From Globodera rostochiensis (taxonomy: Eukaryota > Nematoda > Chromadorea > Rhabditida > Heteroderidae): a DNA stretch of 64,000 nucleotides. Below the pieces are notes generated by a model. It was not told the origin of the DNA, did no database searches, and saw only the letters and a list, made by a program, of their open reading frames with translations. The position numbers and the translations under genes are program-made. This document shows positions 1 to 12,093 of this stretch, piece by piece; positions within the stretch are counted from its first letter, which is position 1, and every line of letters starts with the position of its first letter. The stretch covers positions 1,013,388 to 1,077,387 of the forward strand of contig JAEVLN010000009.1 in NCBI GenBank assembly GCA_018350325.1. The letters are read 5' to 3'.

Positions 1-289
1 AAATGGCCATTTTGCCAAAAATATGTTTTGAAATTTTTAAAATGCATTTTTTATCGCTTTTTTAAAGAATTTTTTTGCTATAAAGTGTCAAAAAAAAAAT
101 TTCATTTTCAAATGGTTAAAAAGAAACTTACCAAAGTAAAAACAGCTCCTTAAGCTATAACTTATCGAATTTAAATTGCACTAAAAATATGCATGAATAC
201 AACCCGCTGCCTATTATATAAGGCATTCGATTTTCATTATTTGAGATATTTTTTTAATCGTTTTTGCAATGCTTTAGACATTTCTCAAT

Positions 290-480
290 GCCACTTCAGC
301 GTCTCGTCACATTGCCCATTTGTGGATAACTGCTGGAAGTGCCGGGCGCTTTCAAGCGCAATTCCAATTGGACAATTCGGTCGGCGAACGGCTGACCCTA
401 CGGCAATTTGAACGCCCATTTTGTTGGCTTAGACGATGTCCAATTGAGTGGGACGAAGCTTTATACGGAGCAGCAGAATA
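290..480 (+). pseudogene. Possible last exon or fragment of a gene running off the left edge
   Basis: After an acceptor-like site (ccacttcag ending near 290) one frame stays open for about 60 codons and ends in TAG near 480, with GC-rich, exon-like composition. Near its end it reads GERLTLRQFERPF, then LRRCPIEWDEALYG. From memory this resembles the C-terminal motif (GEQLTLR, then RCPI..DEAKW) of a large F-box-like family expanded in cyst nematodes, but I cannot verify that. No start codon, upstream exon or domain is visible in the window, so it may be a true final exon or a decayed copy. Confidence 0.3.
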
Positions 481-866
481 GGCGGAACAATAGCGCAAAA
501 TGATTCGAACATTTTCAAATGTCCCAAAATGGCACTAAAACATCAAAAACTAAGAGATTTTGGAGAGATAAATTCACTCACCTCCAGTTTTTGATGTTGA
601 TTTGGACGAAAAGTCTATAATTTTGCAATAATCCAGTTCTAACATAATTAATTTTCTTTCCTATTTGTGTTTGGTCTGTACAAATTTAATCAAATATATT
701 TGTACCAAAAACTGTTCTGAAAAAATACCCGCGCGAAACACCATTTTCTCGTTTCGGTTATATACATATGGCACTAAGAAACGTACATGCAGCACCGAAA
801 TTTCCTAACAAATTTGAGAAAACGGGCAACGAATTTTGTAACTTTCCCAAAGTTTATGCTTTCTGG

Positions 867-1903
867 TAGAGTTGGCCGGGACCGGGATCCCGACCGGAAC
901 CGGTCGGGAAATTTCCGCTTTTTGGAATCCCGGTCCCGGTTTTTGAAAAATCGAAAACCCGGATCCCGTCCCGGTCGAGCCGGGACATTTTTGAACTCAG
1001 AAGGGAGTTTGGTGATGGTGTAGTGGTGAGTTGTGGGGACATGTGATGTGTGAGCGGGTGGTGGTTCTGATTCCCTAGTGTGTAAATGATTTTTTCCAAC
1101 TTTCTCTTAATATTTACAATGGTGTAAATAATCATAAAAATTCTCATAAAATTTTCCGCTTTTTTAAAAATATTTTAGATACAATTCACAAGTTCATTTC
1201 ATTTTTTTTGGTTGGACAAATACTAAATGTTTAAAATTTATGCCTTTGTTCAAAGTTAAGTGATCTTAAATTACTTTAGTCAGGGGTAGCATATGTTCTT
1301 ATTTATTGGGGTTCGGATTAATCATAAATTTTAATTTAATATTCAAAATTAGATACAGATAAAGCTTCAAAAAAAATTTGCCGTATTTTTAAAATTTTGG
1401 TTGCAAATCTCTTAACAAATCGAGTCGAAAATTCAAAATTTTCTCGGCGGCGCCTATCGGCACCCCCCCCCCCCTAGCAGAAGTAAAGCAGAATTGTCAA
1501 AAAATGGAAGATGAGGTAATTGAAGTTAAAGACAATGGGAAATATTTTTTGATAATAAAAAACAATTTTTGGTACTTTTCGGTTTTGTGCCTAATTAGGA
1601 AAAATGGTTTTTTTGTGACATAAAGCCGCAAATGTCTATTTTGTCTTAGGCCGCAAATGTCTGGACCGCAAATGTCGGGTTGCAAATGTCTATTTTGTCT
1701 TAGGCCGCAAATGTCTGTACCGCAAATGTCGGGTTGCAAATGTCGGGCAACCGTTTTTTCAACGCCCTTTTGTTGACCTTTTTAAAATTTTGAGGTGTAG
1801 GCACAAAACCGAAAAATACCAAAAATTGTTTTTTATTATTCAAAAAATATTTTCCATTGCCAGTCCCGGTTCAAAATGCTGGTCCCGGTCCCGGCCAACT
1901 CTA
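867..1903. mobile_element. hAT-like non-autonomous element, 1,037 bp, with TIRs and 8-bp TSD
   Basis: The ends are inverted repeats: TAGAGTTGGCCGGGACCGGG at the left and its near complement (CCCGGTCCCGGCCAACTCTA) at the right. The element is flanked on both sides by the 8-bp direct repeat CTTTCTGG (859-866 and 1904-1911). An 8-bp duplication with TAGAG-type ends fits the hAT superfamily. No transposase is visible. Inside, 1620-1750 carries a tandem array of a CCGCAAATGTC-type unit. Confidence 0.8.
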
Positions 1904-2159
1904 CTTTCTGGTGGTCAGTCTCTCCCTCCCAGAAAAATCTTAAATCGATCTTTTGGGGTAATTTTTGGTCCAAGAAAAAGTTTTTTTTATGGGTGCATAG
2001 TTTGAAAAAAATTTCTATTTTAAAAAAACCCCCAAAAATTGCATTTTTAAAAAAATGCACCCCTATAAAGAGTATGTGACTAGAAGCAAAACAATAAATA
2101 AACGCACTCAAGCGGGTTCGAACCCAACACATAAGCATCATTAAAATTTCTGATGTGAG

Positions 2160-2322
2160 GCCATCTTTAGGGTGTATTTTCATCCCCGTCACCGGCGGGG
2201 ATGATACCGGGGATCCCCGTTTTCGTTTTCGGGGATGTGTAAACCGGGGAACGGGGATGAGAAAGGCCGAGGATCCTCGGTTCTCCCCGTCCCCCCCCCC
2301 CCCCGGCTCCAACTCTAGTTAA
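2160..2322. mobile_element. GC-rich element end, related in style to the neighbouring TIR element
   Basis: A block of GGGGAT/ATCCCC-type self-complementary sequence runs into a C homopolymer and then GGCTCCAACTCTAG. The terminal CCAACTCTA matches the right end of the 867-1903 element. I do not see the partner left end, so it is probably truncated or rearranged. Confidence 0.4.
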
Positions 2323-3425
2323 AACCAAAATTTATTATTTCAGCTAAATTTTTACTCAATTTTAATTAGTAGTTTGATTCAACCTTTACATTTGGTCAAA
2401 TACAACAAATTGAATTTCCATTACATTTCACAAGATTTAATCAATGAATGAAAAGATCACGAACACTAACATTTTTGTTATTAATCGGGAATCGGGGGAT
2501 GAATTATTGCGGTCTCATATATTGGACAACTTTCCCTTCCCCCCCCCCCCCTCATTCGTTCTCCTCCCCCCCCCCCCAATTTTACCAAATTCAATTCCAA
2601 ATTTTTACCCCACTTTTTTACAGCGTTCTCCATGATTTTACGACTGAAAAGGTTTCCCGAACAAAACGATTTGGTCGTTCATTAGTCAGTGCCCCAATCG
2701 AACAATGTTCGCCAAATAGGATCAGTCCGTTCATTTGGCGTTGGACTTTATTTTCCTAAATATATTGTTTAAAATAAAATGTATATTGTAATATTTTTAC
2801 ACTTTTATGCATAAATATGCCGATTAAAAAGATAGCTACATTAATACAACATTTTCATTTTAACTAACTAATTAAATATAATTCAATGTCATTTAAATGA
2901 AAATTTTGACTAAATGTTTGGTCAAATTATTACAAATATTAGAAAAAATGATTAGAAATCAAAGTACAAACAAATGTTCGGAAATTCATATTTACATAAA
3001 TATTTATTTTATGTTACGCAAATTTCCCATTAAATCCGCACAAAATGTTTGATGGGCGACGATCGGCGGACATTTATCGATGCGTTAACAATTGATGCGC
3101 CGATTTTCCTATTCCTCGTCGCCAATTCCAATTTGCTTTCGTTTTCCAATCAAAGCAACAAATTCTGGCGATTTGTTCGCTTTTATGCCCTGGATTGTTA
3201 TTGTCCTCAATTTTATTGCATGTCCTGACGAATAAATTTTCTTGAAATTTTAGGAAATATCAAATTCTAACGGCATCTTTAAAATATGAACCATAATTTT
3301 TGAACAATTTTGAATTCAAATCGCTTTTTTTTATAAAAATAGGAATTGTATAATTTTACTAATTGAATTAATTGCGCGAATGGTTTTATAAGAATTTAAT
3401 TCCATAAACACTTTTTGAGAAGCGG

Positions 3426-6400
3426 ATGGAAGACATAATGGACTCCGACAATGATAATGTTGCGCAACGGAAGTTGTACAAAGCGGACGAGAATCCGCCA
3501 CTGCCGCTGACCTTTCTCTTCGGACTTCAGGTCCTCATTTTAACATTTGACATTGGCTGAAATTAGAGCAAAGCGGATTCGGGATATTAAGAAAAAATCG
3601 GTTATCGGGATTAAAAATGGTTTTATAAAAACCCTCAGTTTTATAAAAACCAGGATCATTATAAAAAGAGGCATTTTAGTCCCCTGAAAAGGGACGGACA
3701 TTTCAGTCTCAATCCCGACGGCTGTTGCTCTATACTCTATGTAGTTGAGAAAGACGCTTAAATTCAAAAGGTTCTTAAGAAAGAACAATCGACCAAGCAA
3801 AATAGACAAAAAATAAGCAAAAATGTTCTCTCAATTTATATTAAATTAGCTTTACAAATATTTCACAATGTGAAACCGTTCATTTGATATTAAATAAAAA
3901 TGTTGTTTCACCACTTAGCAAGTGATGGTGTCGGTGTCCGTGCTCGTCTCCATTCCGTTTCTGATCTCTGACGAAGTTTGTCCGGGCAAGGATCGTGATC
4001 AGCTTCGAGTTCGCCTGATCGCCGGCACTTTTGTCGTCTGTGGCCTTGGCACCATTTTGCAAACTGCACTTGGGCTAAGGTTGGGGCGATTTTGAAATAT
4101 TTAATTTAGATAAAAACTTCAAAAGACATCGAGTTTATTTTTTAAAAAAGTGATTCAATTAATGAATTAAGTCTGAAATGTTTCAGGTTAGCTCTGCTTC
4201 AGGGCGTTGCGTTTGCCTACATTCCATCAGTGACTTTTCTTAATATTCTATAAATAAAGTAATCATTATAATTTGTTACTTGTTTTGTTAACTAAGTTTT
4301 GATACTCGATTTTCTTGGTATATTCAAAAATTTACAACTCATTTATTTTTTGATGACATCAATGGCCTTTTTTTATATTGTAGATTTAAAATGTTTTTTC
4401 TTCCACTTCTGCAAAAGATTTACTTTTTTTCTTTTGTTTATTAATTTTTTAGTGACCACGCAAAAACAAATGCTATTTGCACCAGGGGTGCTCGTAATTA
4501 CGAATTACGAATTACTTACTTTTACGGCGTTTTGGCTGTTAAGAATTACGGATTACTTATTACGAATTTTTTTTGCCTTTTACGAATTACGGATTACTTT
4601 TTACGAATTTTTTTGCCTTTTACGAATTACGGATTACTTTTTACGAATTTTTTTGCCTTTTACGAATTACGGATTACTTATTACGAATTTTGCAAAAAAG
4701 TCGTAATTTTTTCGTAATTTTCTGTTTTTTGGGGCGGAGGGAGGGTCGCGCCGAGAAAATTTTGAATTTTGACTCAATTTGTTAACAGATTTAACGGTAT
4801 TTGTCAAGAAAATTGGGGTCCCACCCAACTCATCCATACCCATCTCATCCATGTCCAACTCATCCATGGAGCATAACTTGCTTCAACCTTAACCGATTTA
4901 GAAAGTAACGCCATTCGATAGATCTCGAAAAGTTGAAGCTAACATCAAGTTAAAGCTTTGCGAATTGTCTAATTGCAAACTTGATGTTAGCTTCAACTCT
5001 TCGAGATCTATCGAATGGCGTTAATACTAAGGTTGAAGCAAGTTATGCTCCATGGAGTTGGACATGGACCCGAAAATCTTAGAAGCTCCTCTTTTGGCAC
5101 CACAATATCCTACTTTATAATTTTGATTATGATATGAAGTAAATTTTGAGATTCGATGTATTAAAAAAAATTTGAAAATTACGAGTTACGAATTACGAAT
5201 TACTTACTTTTTACGGCGTTTTGGCTGTTACGAATTACGGATTACTTTTTACGAATTTTTTTGGCTTTTACGAATTACGGATTACTTTTTACGAATTTTT
5301 TTTGCCTTTTACTAATTACGGATTACTTATTACGAATTTTTTTTGATGGTTACGAGCACCCCTGATTTGCACACCGAAAATTATGAATTTTTTCATTATA
5401 TAAAAAAACTCATTGTGAGCTCAGAAAAATTTAAATGTATTGCAAATATTGCCCATTTTCAGGTCAGAGCATACATGAATTTGGAAGGGAACAGATGCAC
5501 TGCGACAATAAATGATTATGTGCCGCCAGAAGTGTACGAAAATAAGTTGGCCATTGTGTGTTTTTAATTTAAATTTTAATTGTTTTTTTACTAATTTAAT
5601 TTTAATTGAATGTCTTTCAAGGTTCAAGGCACCTTAGTCGTCGTTTCCATTCTCAAAGTGTTTGTCGGCGCCACCGGATTCATTGGGAAAATGACCAAAG
5701 TATGTGGTTGCTGATAGAGTTGCAAACATTTTGAAATAAAAATGGAAATTTCAATATCATTTATTACAATCATACAGTACATAGGGCCGATGACCGTATC
5801 CTCACTTCTCATCCTTTTGATGCTGGAGTCGGTGACAATTACTGTAAAGCGAATGGAACAGCATTGGATCTCATTAATGTAAGTGGAAATGCCTTTTTTT
5901 AATATTCAGAGATTTAATTTTTATTAAAAATATTTTTATTAAGTAGAAAGAACCCTTTTTTAAATATTAAGAGATTTAATTTTAATTAAAAATTTTTCAT
6001 TGAATAGAATGGCCCTTTTTTAAATATTAAAATTTAATTTTCATTAAAAATATTTTGATTGAATAGAATGACCCCTTTTTAAATATTAAAAGATTTAATT
6101 TTAATTAAAAATTTTTTCATTGAATAGAATGGCCGTCGCACTGTTTGCCACGGTGCTTTACCTTCCGCGTGTGCAGGTGCCATGCCCAGCGTATGTGGAC
6201 GGCAAGTGCAAATTTGTTGGCTTCAATGTGTTTGGCCAATTTCCGGTTTTTTTTAATTGTTAAAAATGTGTTTTTAAATTTTTTTCGATTATTTGACAGT
6301 ATTTGACGGCCATTTTGTTCTCGTGGTTTCTCTGCTGGCTGATGACCGTATTTGAACTGATCCCCAAGGACAGTGTGGCACGGACGGACAAAAACACGAC

Positions 6401-8351
6401 GATGCTCGCCATTCAGAATGCACCTTGGGTCCGAGTTCCGCTTCCAGGTCCCCTTTTTTAGAATAATCATTCAAAAAAACAATTTTTTACTGAATTTTAA
6501 ATTTTAGGCCAATTTGGAATGCCAAAATTCAATGCTGGCCTCTTTTTGGCATTTATTATCTCTGGTCTAACCACAATGTTCGAAGCGGTTGGTAATTACC
6601 ACGCGGTGGCTCGTATTTCTGAAGTAATTTTCATAAAAATAATATAATAAGTATAAATAGTTTGTTATTCAATACAAAGTTCCAATTTGTAATGTTTGTT
6701 TTTATTAATGCATTAAAAGAATTTAAAAAGTTTTTTTTGATTTAATTTAAAAATATTTGGCAGGAACGTCCTCCGCCATCCCATGCTATAAATCGCGGCA
6801 TTATTGCCGAAGGTCTCGGCTGTTTGATTGCTGCCCTCATCGGCCCTTGTGTTGGCATCACGACACATGCGGAGAACGTCGGGGTAAGAAAACATAAATT
6901 ATTTGCATAAATTTGATTTTCTTTAAATCTGTTAATTTTGTTAACAATTGGTTCATTTAACATAATGAAAGTTGCTATTTGAAATTAATTTGAAGGTTTT
7001 TGAAAATAAAATACTGATGAAGCTGAAAATATTTACTAAATTAGCAAACTTTGATAATCAGCCCCAGGCATTAACTTATTTTTTTTGAAATTGTCTCTAA
7101 TCATCACAAAATCTTTTAAAATCTTTATCTTACAGGTTATTGGAATTACGCGAGTTGCAAGTCGAGTCACAATGATATTTGGAGGATTAACAATGATAGC
7201 GTTTGGGGTAATTATAATTTTTTTTTCAATCCTATTTCCAAAGCCTTAATTAGCTTGAATTTCGAATTCCAATTTTCTTATGAATATCATAATTGTTTTA
7301 ATTAGGGAAATGAAAATTAAAAAACCAAATTCACAGCTGTTCACCAAACTGGGCGCGGTGCTATCAGCAATCCCTGACCCTCTGGTGGGCGTAGTTTTGG
7401 CCACGTCAATGGCCATGGTAATTTTATAAATGTTATTTTGAGCAAATTTGATGCTACAATGCTTAGAGATTTAAAGATTTTTTTATGAAATTTTGAAAAA
7501 AAAATACAAAATTACTTTCAAAATTTTTTGTTTCAGGTCGGAGGTGTAGCAATTGCAAATGTTCAAGCTGTCAATTTGCGTATAACTCGCAATATCGCCA
7601 TTCTCGGCTTTTCCTTGATGATGGGAATGGCGAGTGCTTTATATTTTCAGAAGCTACTAATTTGATTTATTAAATATTTAAAATAAATTATTAAAAAAAT
7701 CTGTTTCATTAAATCTATTTTCTATCATTCAATTACCCACACCATTTGAGGTCATACCCGAATATTATAAGCGTAACCCGGGCACAGTGAAAACTGGCGT
7801 TATGACGCTTGATCAAATGATCGAAGTGTAAGTGATCATTTTTTTAAAAAGAGCTACAGTATAGTAAATGATCAATAATTTAGGCTAATGAGTTTGCCAA
7901 TGTTTGTTGGCTCTTTTACCGCTTTTGTATTGGACAATACCGTCGGTGGTGCGACACGACAACAGCGTGGCCTTCGAGAGAGGGGCGTCGTGTGGGAATT
8001 GGCAGCCGATGGGAGGGGTAAAATTTATAAAACATTTAAAACATAGCAAACAAAACAATTACTAGTTAGATAGTTTAGGTATATGACCCAGGGGCATTTA
8101 AGTTTGTATGGAGAAATCTGACCTTTTTTACATTGACCCCAGACGTTCCCCCACCCAGAATTTTTTTTTTTTGAATTTGGGTTCAACATTCAAAGTTTTA
8201 AATTGTTTCTTCAACAGACATTTACGCATTCCCGGGCCCGCTACAGCGTGCCGTGGAGGCCATTCCACTGCTCAAACATATGCCATTCATTCCGCGGCAT
8301 AAAAAAGTAAATGGAAATCAGCGAAACGGATTTGCGGAGAATAAATTTTGA
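3426..8351 (+). CDS. SLC23-family nucleobase/ascorbate transporter, 16 exons, 557 aa
   Basis: A multi-pass plasma-membrane symporter of the NAT/SLC23 (UraA/SVCT) family, which moves nucleobases or ascorbate with a cation. Exons by eye: 3426-3530, 3919-4079, 4187-4229, 5463-5555, 5622-5699, 5778-5878, 6128-6245, 6300-6447, 6508-6623, 6764-6883, 7136-7207, 7337-7417, 7537-7629, 7751-7827, 7884-8017, 8218-8351. They sum to 1,674 nt, in frame, a typical family length. Family landmarks are LFGLQ at the start of TM1, VQGTLVV, YIGPMTV, EAVGNYHAVARIS, NRGIIAEGLGC, the NAT signature ENVGVIGITR, and DNTVGG. The E-N signature does not decide between nucleobase and ascorbate. Two splice sites are odd: a GC donor after 7629, and a weak acceptor (catttgag) before 7751 that leaves out a few expected residues. 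Intron 3 carries a TIR element and intron 6 a minisatellite. Confidence 0.93.
4483..5364. mobile_element. hAT-like MITE, 882 bp, inside SLC23 intron 3
   Basis: The terminal inverted repeats are CAGGGGTGCTCGTAA and TTACGAGCACCCCTG. The 8-bp target duplication ATTTGCAC is perfect (4475-4482 and 5365-5372). CAGGGG-type ends with an 8-bp duplication are classic hAT features. Both subterminal regions carry tandem units of about 40 bp built on TACGAATTACGGATTACTT (about 4500-4690 and 5180-5345). There is no transposase, and the centre is a long palindrome. Confidence 0.92.
4850..5068. repeat. Long imperfect palindrome at the core of the hAT-like MITE
   Basis: The left arm (from CATGTCCAACTC through CATGGAGCATAACTTGC and on to ACTTGATG-type sequence) returns as its complement on the right (AACTTGATGTTAGC through GCAAGTTATGCTCCATGGAG and GTTGGACATGG). 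The arms are roughly 90-100 bp with a short spacer near 4955-4980. It could be a separate foldback element nested in the MITE. Confidence 0.8.
5890..6135. repeat. Intronic minisatellite of about 60 bp, four units, carrying the splice acceptor
   Basis: Four units share the pattern AAATATTAAGAGATTTAATTTT..ATTAAAAA..TTTT..ATTGAATAGAATGGCC. The last unit contains the real 3' splice site of SLC23 exon 7 (GAATAG before 6128) and its first bases. The earlier units carry look-alike acceptors (GAATAGAATGGCCC, GAATAGAATGACCC) that would lead quickly into a stop. Confidence 0.8.
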
Positions 8352-9240
8352 AGATTTTGGTCATAAAGCTGTTTTTAAATAACAAATATGATATACAAAT
8401 TGTTTAGACAAATAACATTTCTTACTTATTATGCATAAAGTTTTGTTCATTTTTAGGATTTTGGCAATATTAAAACTGGATGAAAAAATGTTTTGAAAAG
8501 AGACCGGCCGGGACAAAGTATTCCTAATAAAACAGTAAAATTCTCAATTATAGAATTTTTAAAAATAATTTTATGAATTAAGAACAAATAAATTTACTTA
8601 AACTGTCATAAAATATTTAGTAATTGATACTTCTTATCAATTTGAATCCGTTTGCACTACTTCCCATCAAACTCCAAATCAAAAGGAGACCTAAACAGAT
8701 GACCAAGACTGTAAGTTAGCAAAAATTCTTCTTAGTACTCATTTGTCAGACACTTCGACAACGGACATTCAAAAAGCAAAAAGCAAAAAAACAATTATAT
8801 TCTTATTGGCATTTCATTTTTTATTGCGAAGTGTCGTTGTCGAACTGTCCGTTTTCGAATTGTCTGTTGGCGAAGTTTCGTGTCACCTCCAAAAGATCTA
8901 TAAAATCTGTGTCTTAATGAAGAAATAGGGCTCAAAATTCTGTTTTTTTTTGTCACAATTTCCTTATTTTATGAGCGTACAAAAAAAAATGCTCTTTCGT
9001 ACCCACAAAGAGCAAACTGTCACAAAAAGATTTATCTTTTTCATCGTTTTGTATTTTATAATTGGTGGCTGTTTCGTCACAAAAAAATCATTGAATTGAA
9101 TATTTTTAATAAACTGTTTAAGCGTCTAAGTATTAAGCAATAAAACCCAAATCCACATCAGTCTAATGGCAAAGCTTTACGTTAATGAGCTAAACGGGAA
9201 TTTTTTTTAAAAATTGTTTTATATAAAAAAATAATAATAA
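8352..9240. other. Intergenic spacer
   Basis: AT-rich sequence with no supported gene. At about 8750-8880 two short stretches are partly complementary (around CTTCGACAACGGAC and GTCGAACTGTCCGTT), which suggests a decayed foldback element. Confidence 0.4.
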
Positions 9241-9301
9241 TTTCCCATTGAGCTTAGAATCATTGATTGGACAATTTTTTTTGCCTCAGAAATAATTGAC
9301 A

Positions 9302-11083
9302 ATGAATGCAACTTTACAAGAAACAGCATCAAACAGCAGCAATGTAAATAAATGTTTAAATAATTTTTTAAAAGTAAATTTTAGTATTATATTGCTTTTC
9401 AACGTGACGGAGTGCCGTTGGGGTTCACTGTTTTGGTTGTTGTGCGTTTTATCATTGCAATTATCGGCGTGGTGTTTAATGCTTGTTTGCTGTATGTAGC
9501 AGTAACCACTTAGTAAGTTGAAAATGTGAATTTAACAAAAAGTCGAAAAATCTTAGAAAGGCCCTTTTAAGATATATTTTAAGCATTGGGCAATTGATTA
9601 GCATAATTTAACTGACATTCTTTAGGTTGTACCTAAATTTATAAGAAATTTTTTTTGGTGGTGGGATTCGGTCCATTTTTTATTGTGGGATGGACGGGGT
9701 GGAGGAAGGTTCTTAAGACCGGTAGGCAAATACTTAAATAATTTAAATGTAAAAAAAGGCATGTTCAGCGCTCTACAAGGATCATGCAATTTTCTAATCG
9801 CTTTCAACGCGTTTTGTCTGGTCATGTTTCTCCCATTCATGGGCGTCGGCGTCTTCAAATGCAGCTTTGTACCAATTCAAACCTGCTTCTGGTGGCAGTT
9901 TATTCCGATGTTTTTTGGCAATCTGTTCATCATCTCCACACTTGCAATTGCAATTGATCGCCTTCTGAGTGTGCTTTTTTCAGCTTGGTTCGTTAAAATT
10001 CTAAAATGGGATTCGTTCCCGACCCAAACTTATTAAAAATTAGAGGGGCCCGGGCCCCGAGAGCCGATTCCGTTTTCCCGAATGTTGTAATTCGGTTGCC
10101 GATTTTTTCCTCTCAAAAGGCATGGACAGGGACCGATGTTTTAATTATTAAATTATATTAAATGCCAAATTTTTGTCCAAATTTCAATAGGGTTTTATGA
10201 CTTCTATTGTAAATATTGATTAGAATAACACAGTATTTTCAATCATCAAATTCACTAAGTAGCCAGAAAAAAAGATTCTCTCAATATGCTTAAGATTTCA
10301 GGCATTCGCGTCATAACACAGAATTCAGCTATCTGTCCTCCGTGCTAACAATATGCGTTTTGTATTCCACTTGCATTGTTTACATTTGCTACATTGCTGC
10401 TATGAAACCTGTAGATGTGTACGATTTTTGCCAAATTTGCCAATTCAATCCTAAAAACATTTAGGCTTGTGCTTTGCTTGAATCCCGCCGATGCTTATCG
10501 AGGCCAAATTGGCATTGCATTATTTAGCCTTTCATTGACCGCCGTCAGTTTGTGCATCGTTTGCTATTTAATCATTTGGAGAAGTGTACGCAAAAACAGA
10601 TCGACATGTATGCAAAATTCTCTAAATTTTTTATTCAATACAATCAAAATTTTTCAGGGAATGGCACTTTTACAATGAAAATTCTCAGCTCATTGTTCGT
10701 CATCATCCTCCTAATCAGTTTTGGGTATTTTTTGTCCACGATGATTCGTGTCATCGCACTGTTTATGCAATTTTCCCAATTTGCTTACATCGTTTTTGTC
10801 TCGTCAATGTTTTCGGTGTTGGCGATGGCCGCTAATGCCCCCGTTTTATGCATTTTTAGGTTTTTTAAATGCTCTATATTAATTGTGAATTGAATTTTCA
10901 CTTTTTAATTTTAGCAGCGATTATCAAATTGCATTCCGTGAACACTTTCCGCTCCTTTTTCACCGCTCTACAGAAGTTGGAGGCGGACGCTTCAATAGGG
11001 GGACAACGCCGGTGCCGGAACGAATCTTTTCACGCACAAATGTGGAAGAATGGCCACGACGCGAAATGGGCCACAATCGATAA
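9302..11083 (+). CDS. 7TM receptor, Srsx-like, copy 1 (339 aa)
   Basis: A nematode chemoreceptor-type GPCR. Exons: 9302-9343, 9385-9512, 9769-9987, 10302-10418, 10465-10607, 10658-10859, 10915-11083, 1,020 nt in frame. The N-terminus has NSSN, a glycosylation-type motif. TM1 reads VVVRFIIAIIGVVFNACLLY. TM3 runs into AIDRLLSVLF, the DR-L form of the DRY motif typical of Srsx receptors. TM5 is around GIALFSLSLTAVSLCIV and TM6 starts KILSSLFVIILLISFGYF. The tail is rich in Arg and Glu. I start at the ATG at 9302, since the only in-frame start-like codon above it is TTG. Family assignment is by motif style. The ligand is unknown. It looks intact and is identical to copy 2. Confidence 0.85.
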
Positions 11084-12093
11084 GAATTTTCGCATTAGTA
11101 ACGTAACCTTTCTGGTGTTGATCAATAACAAACCCGATCATGCTTCATATACTAATCGTTTATTTAGATTACAATAAATTAGCGCCGACATAAATCGAAA
11201 GCTCAATTTAACAAAATGAACGAAGAAATAATCTTTTAGATTGAAGAAATATAAAATACAACAGATTGTATTTTATGACTACCTAATTTACATAAAAATA
11301 TGTATTATCGAATTAAATTAGGTACTTTTTTTTGGGCATTTACGGCAATAATTTCGAAATAACCTAGCTGAACTTATAAAACATAAAAAAATTGCAGTAA
11401 AAGCACAACATTAAATTTAGAAATAATCCAATAAAAACACCTCGATCACCGAAAGCACCGTGCCCGACAACCCCGGCTCCGAACTTTGTAATTCTTCGAC
11501 CCCCGACCTTTCAATCCTGACAAGCCCCGATCCCCGACTTTTCTCTCCCCGAACGTCGGGGTGCCAACCCCGGTATGAAATGATGCAAAGCCATCTAAAT
11601 TTGCCAAACTGCCATTTCGGCATTTTCCAAAATTCTTAAGAAAACTGCAATAAAAAGGGTAAATAAAAATTTTACCCAAAAATGCGTGACTAAAAATGAC
11701 TTTTTTTTTTTGACCAAAGTGGCCGCAAGTGTCACATTGGCTGGGAATCGCATGACACCGCAACAAATGTCGACCAACCATTTCAACAAATGTTTTTACA
11801 TTTGTTGATTTCCCATCTCCAGCAACGTTTTCCAATCACTTTTCCATAATTTTTGATAATGGTAATACTACCAATGAAACTAATTAATGCACGTGCCTTT
11901 AATACATTTTTTGATTGATAACTTAACAAAAATATGTGTCATTTTTTTAATTAAAAAATATTGTGAAATTAATTAAATAAAAGGTTACGATTTTAACCAA
12001 ATTGGAATTGGTATTTCTATGTAACGCTCGAACATTAAAATTATTACAGCTATTTTTAATCATTTTTATTGTATTTCGTTCAGGGTTTTGCAA
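11084..12093. other. Spacer inside duplication unit 1
   Basis: No gene seen. About 11440-11590 holds a GC-rich patch (CCCCGACTTTTCTCTCCCCG, then AACGTCGGGGTGCCAACCCC) that recurs in inverted orientation near 49833, so it is a dispersed repeat fragment. The segment recurs at 14738-15747 in unit 2. Confidence 0.5.

Larger units (their letters stand above)
1..3425. other. Left-edge intergenic region rich in repeats
   Basis: AT-rich DNA with no complete gene that I can defend. It holds a possible terminal exon (about 290-480), a 1,037-bp TIR element (867-1903), a truncated GC-rich element end near 2160-2320, and C homopolymers near 1465, 2287, 2540 and 2570. From 2330 to 3425 I see only AT-rich sequence, the likely upstream region of the transporter gene that starts at 3426. 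Confidence 0.5.

Noticed and set aside
4299..4785. Overlapping open frames rich in Tyr, Phe and Thr
   Set aside because: They are produced by the TACGAATTACGG tandem units of the MITE, are open in several frames, and show no protein-like constraint.
9296..9301. TTG two codons upstream as the start of the receptor gene
   Set aside because: Nematode nuclear genes start at ATG. The in-frame ATG at 9302 gives a normal N-terminus.
11417..11835. Overlapping minus-strand open frames between the receptor and the esterase
   Set aside because: No start context, splice logic or motif. The GC-rich part is a repeat fragment also found near 49833.
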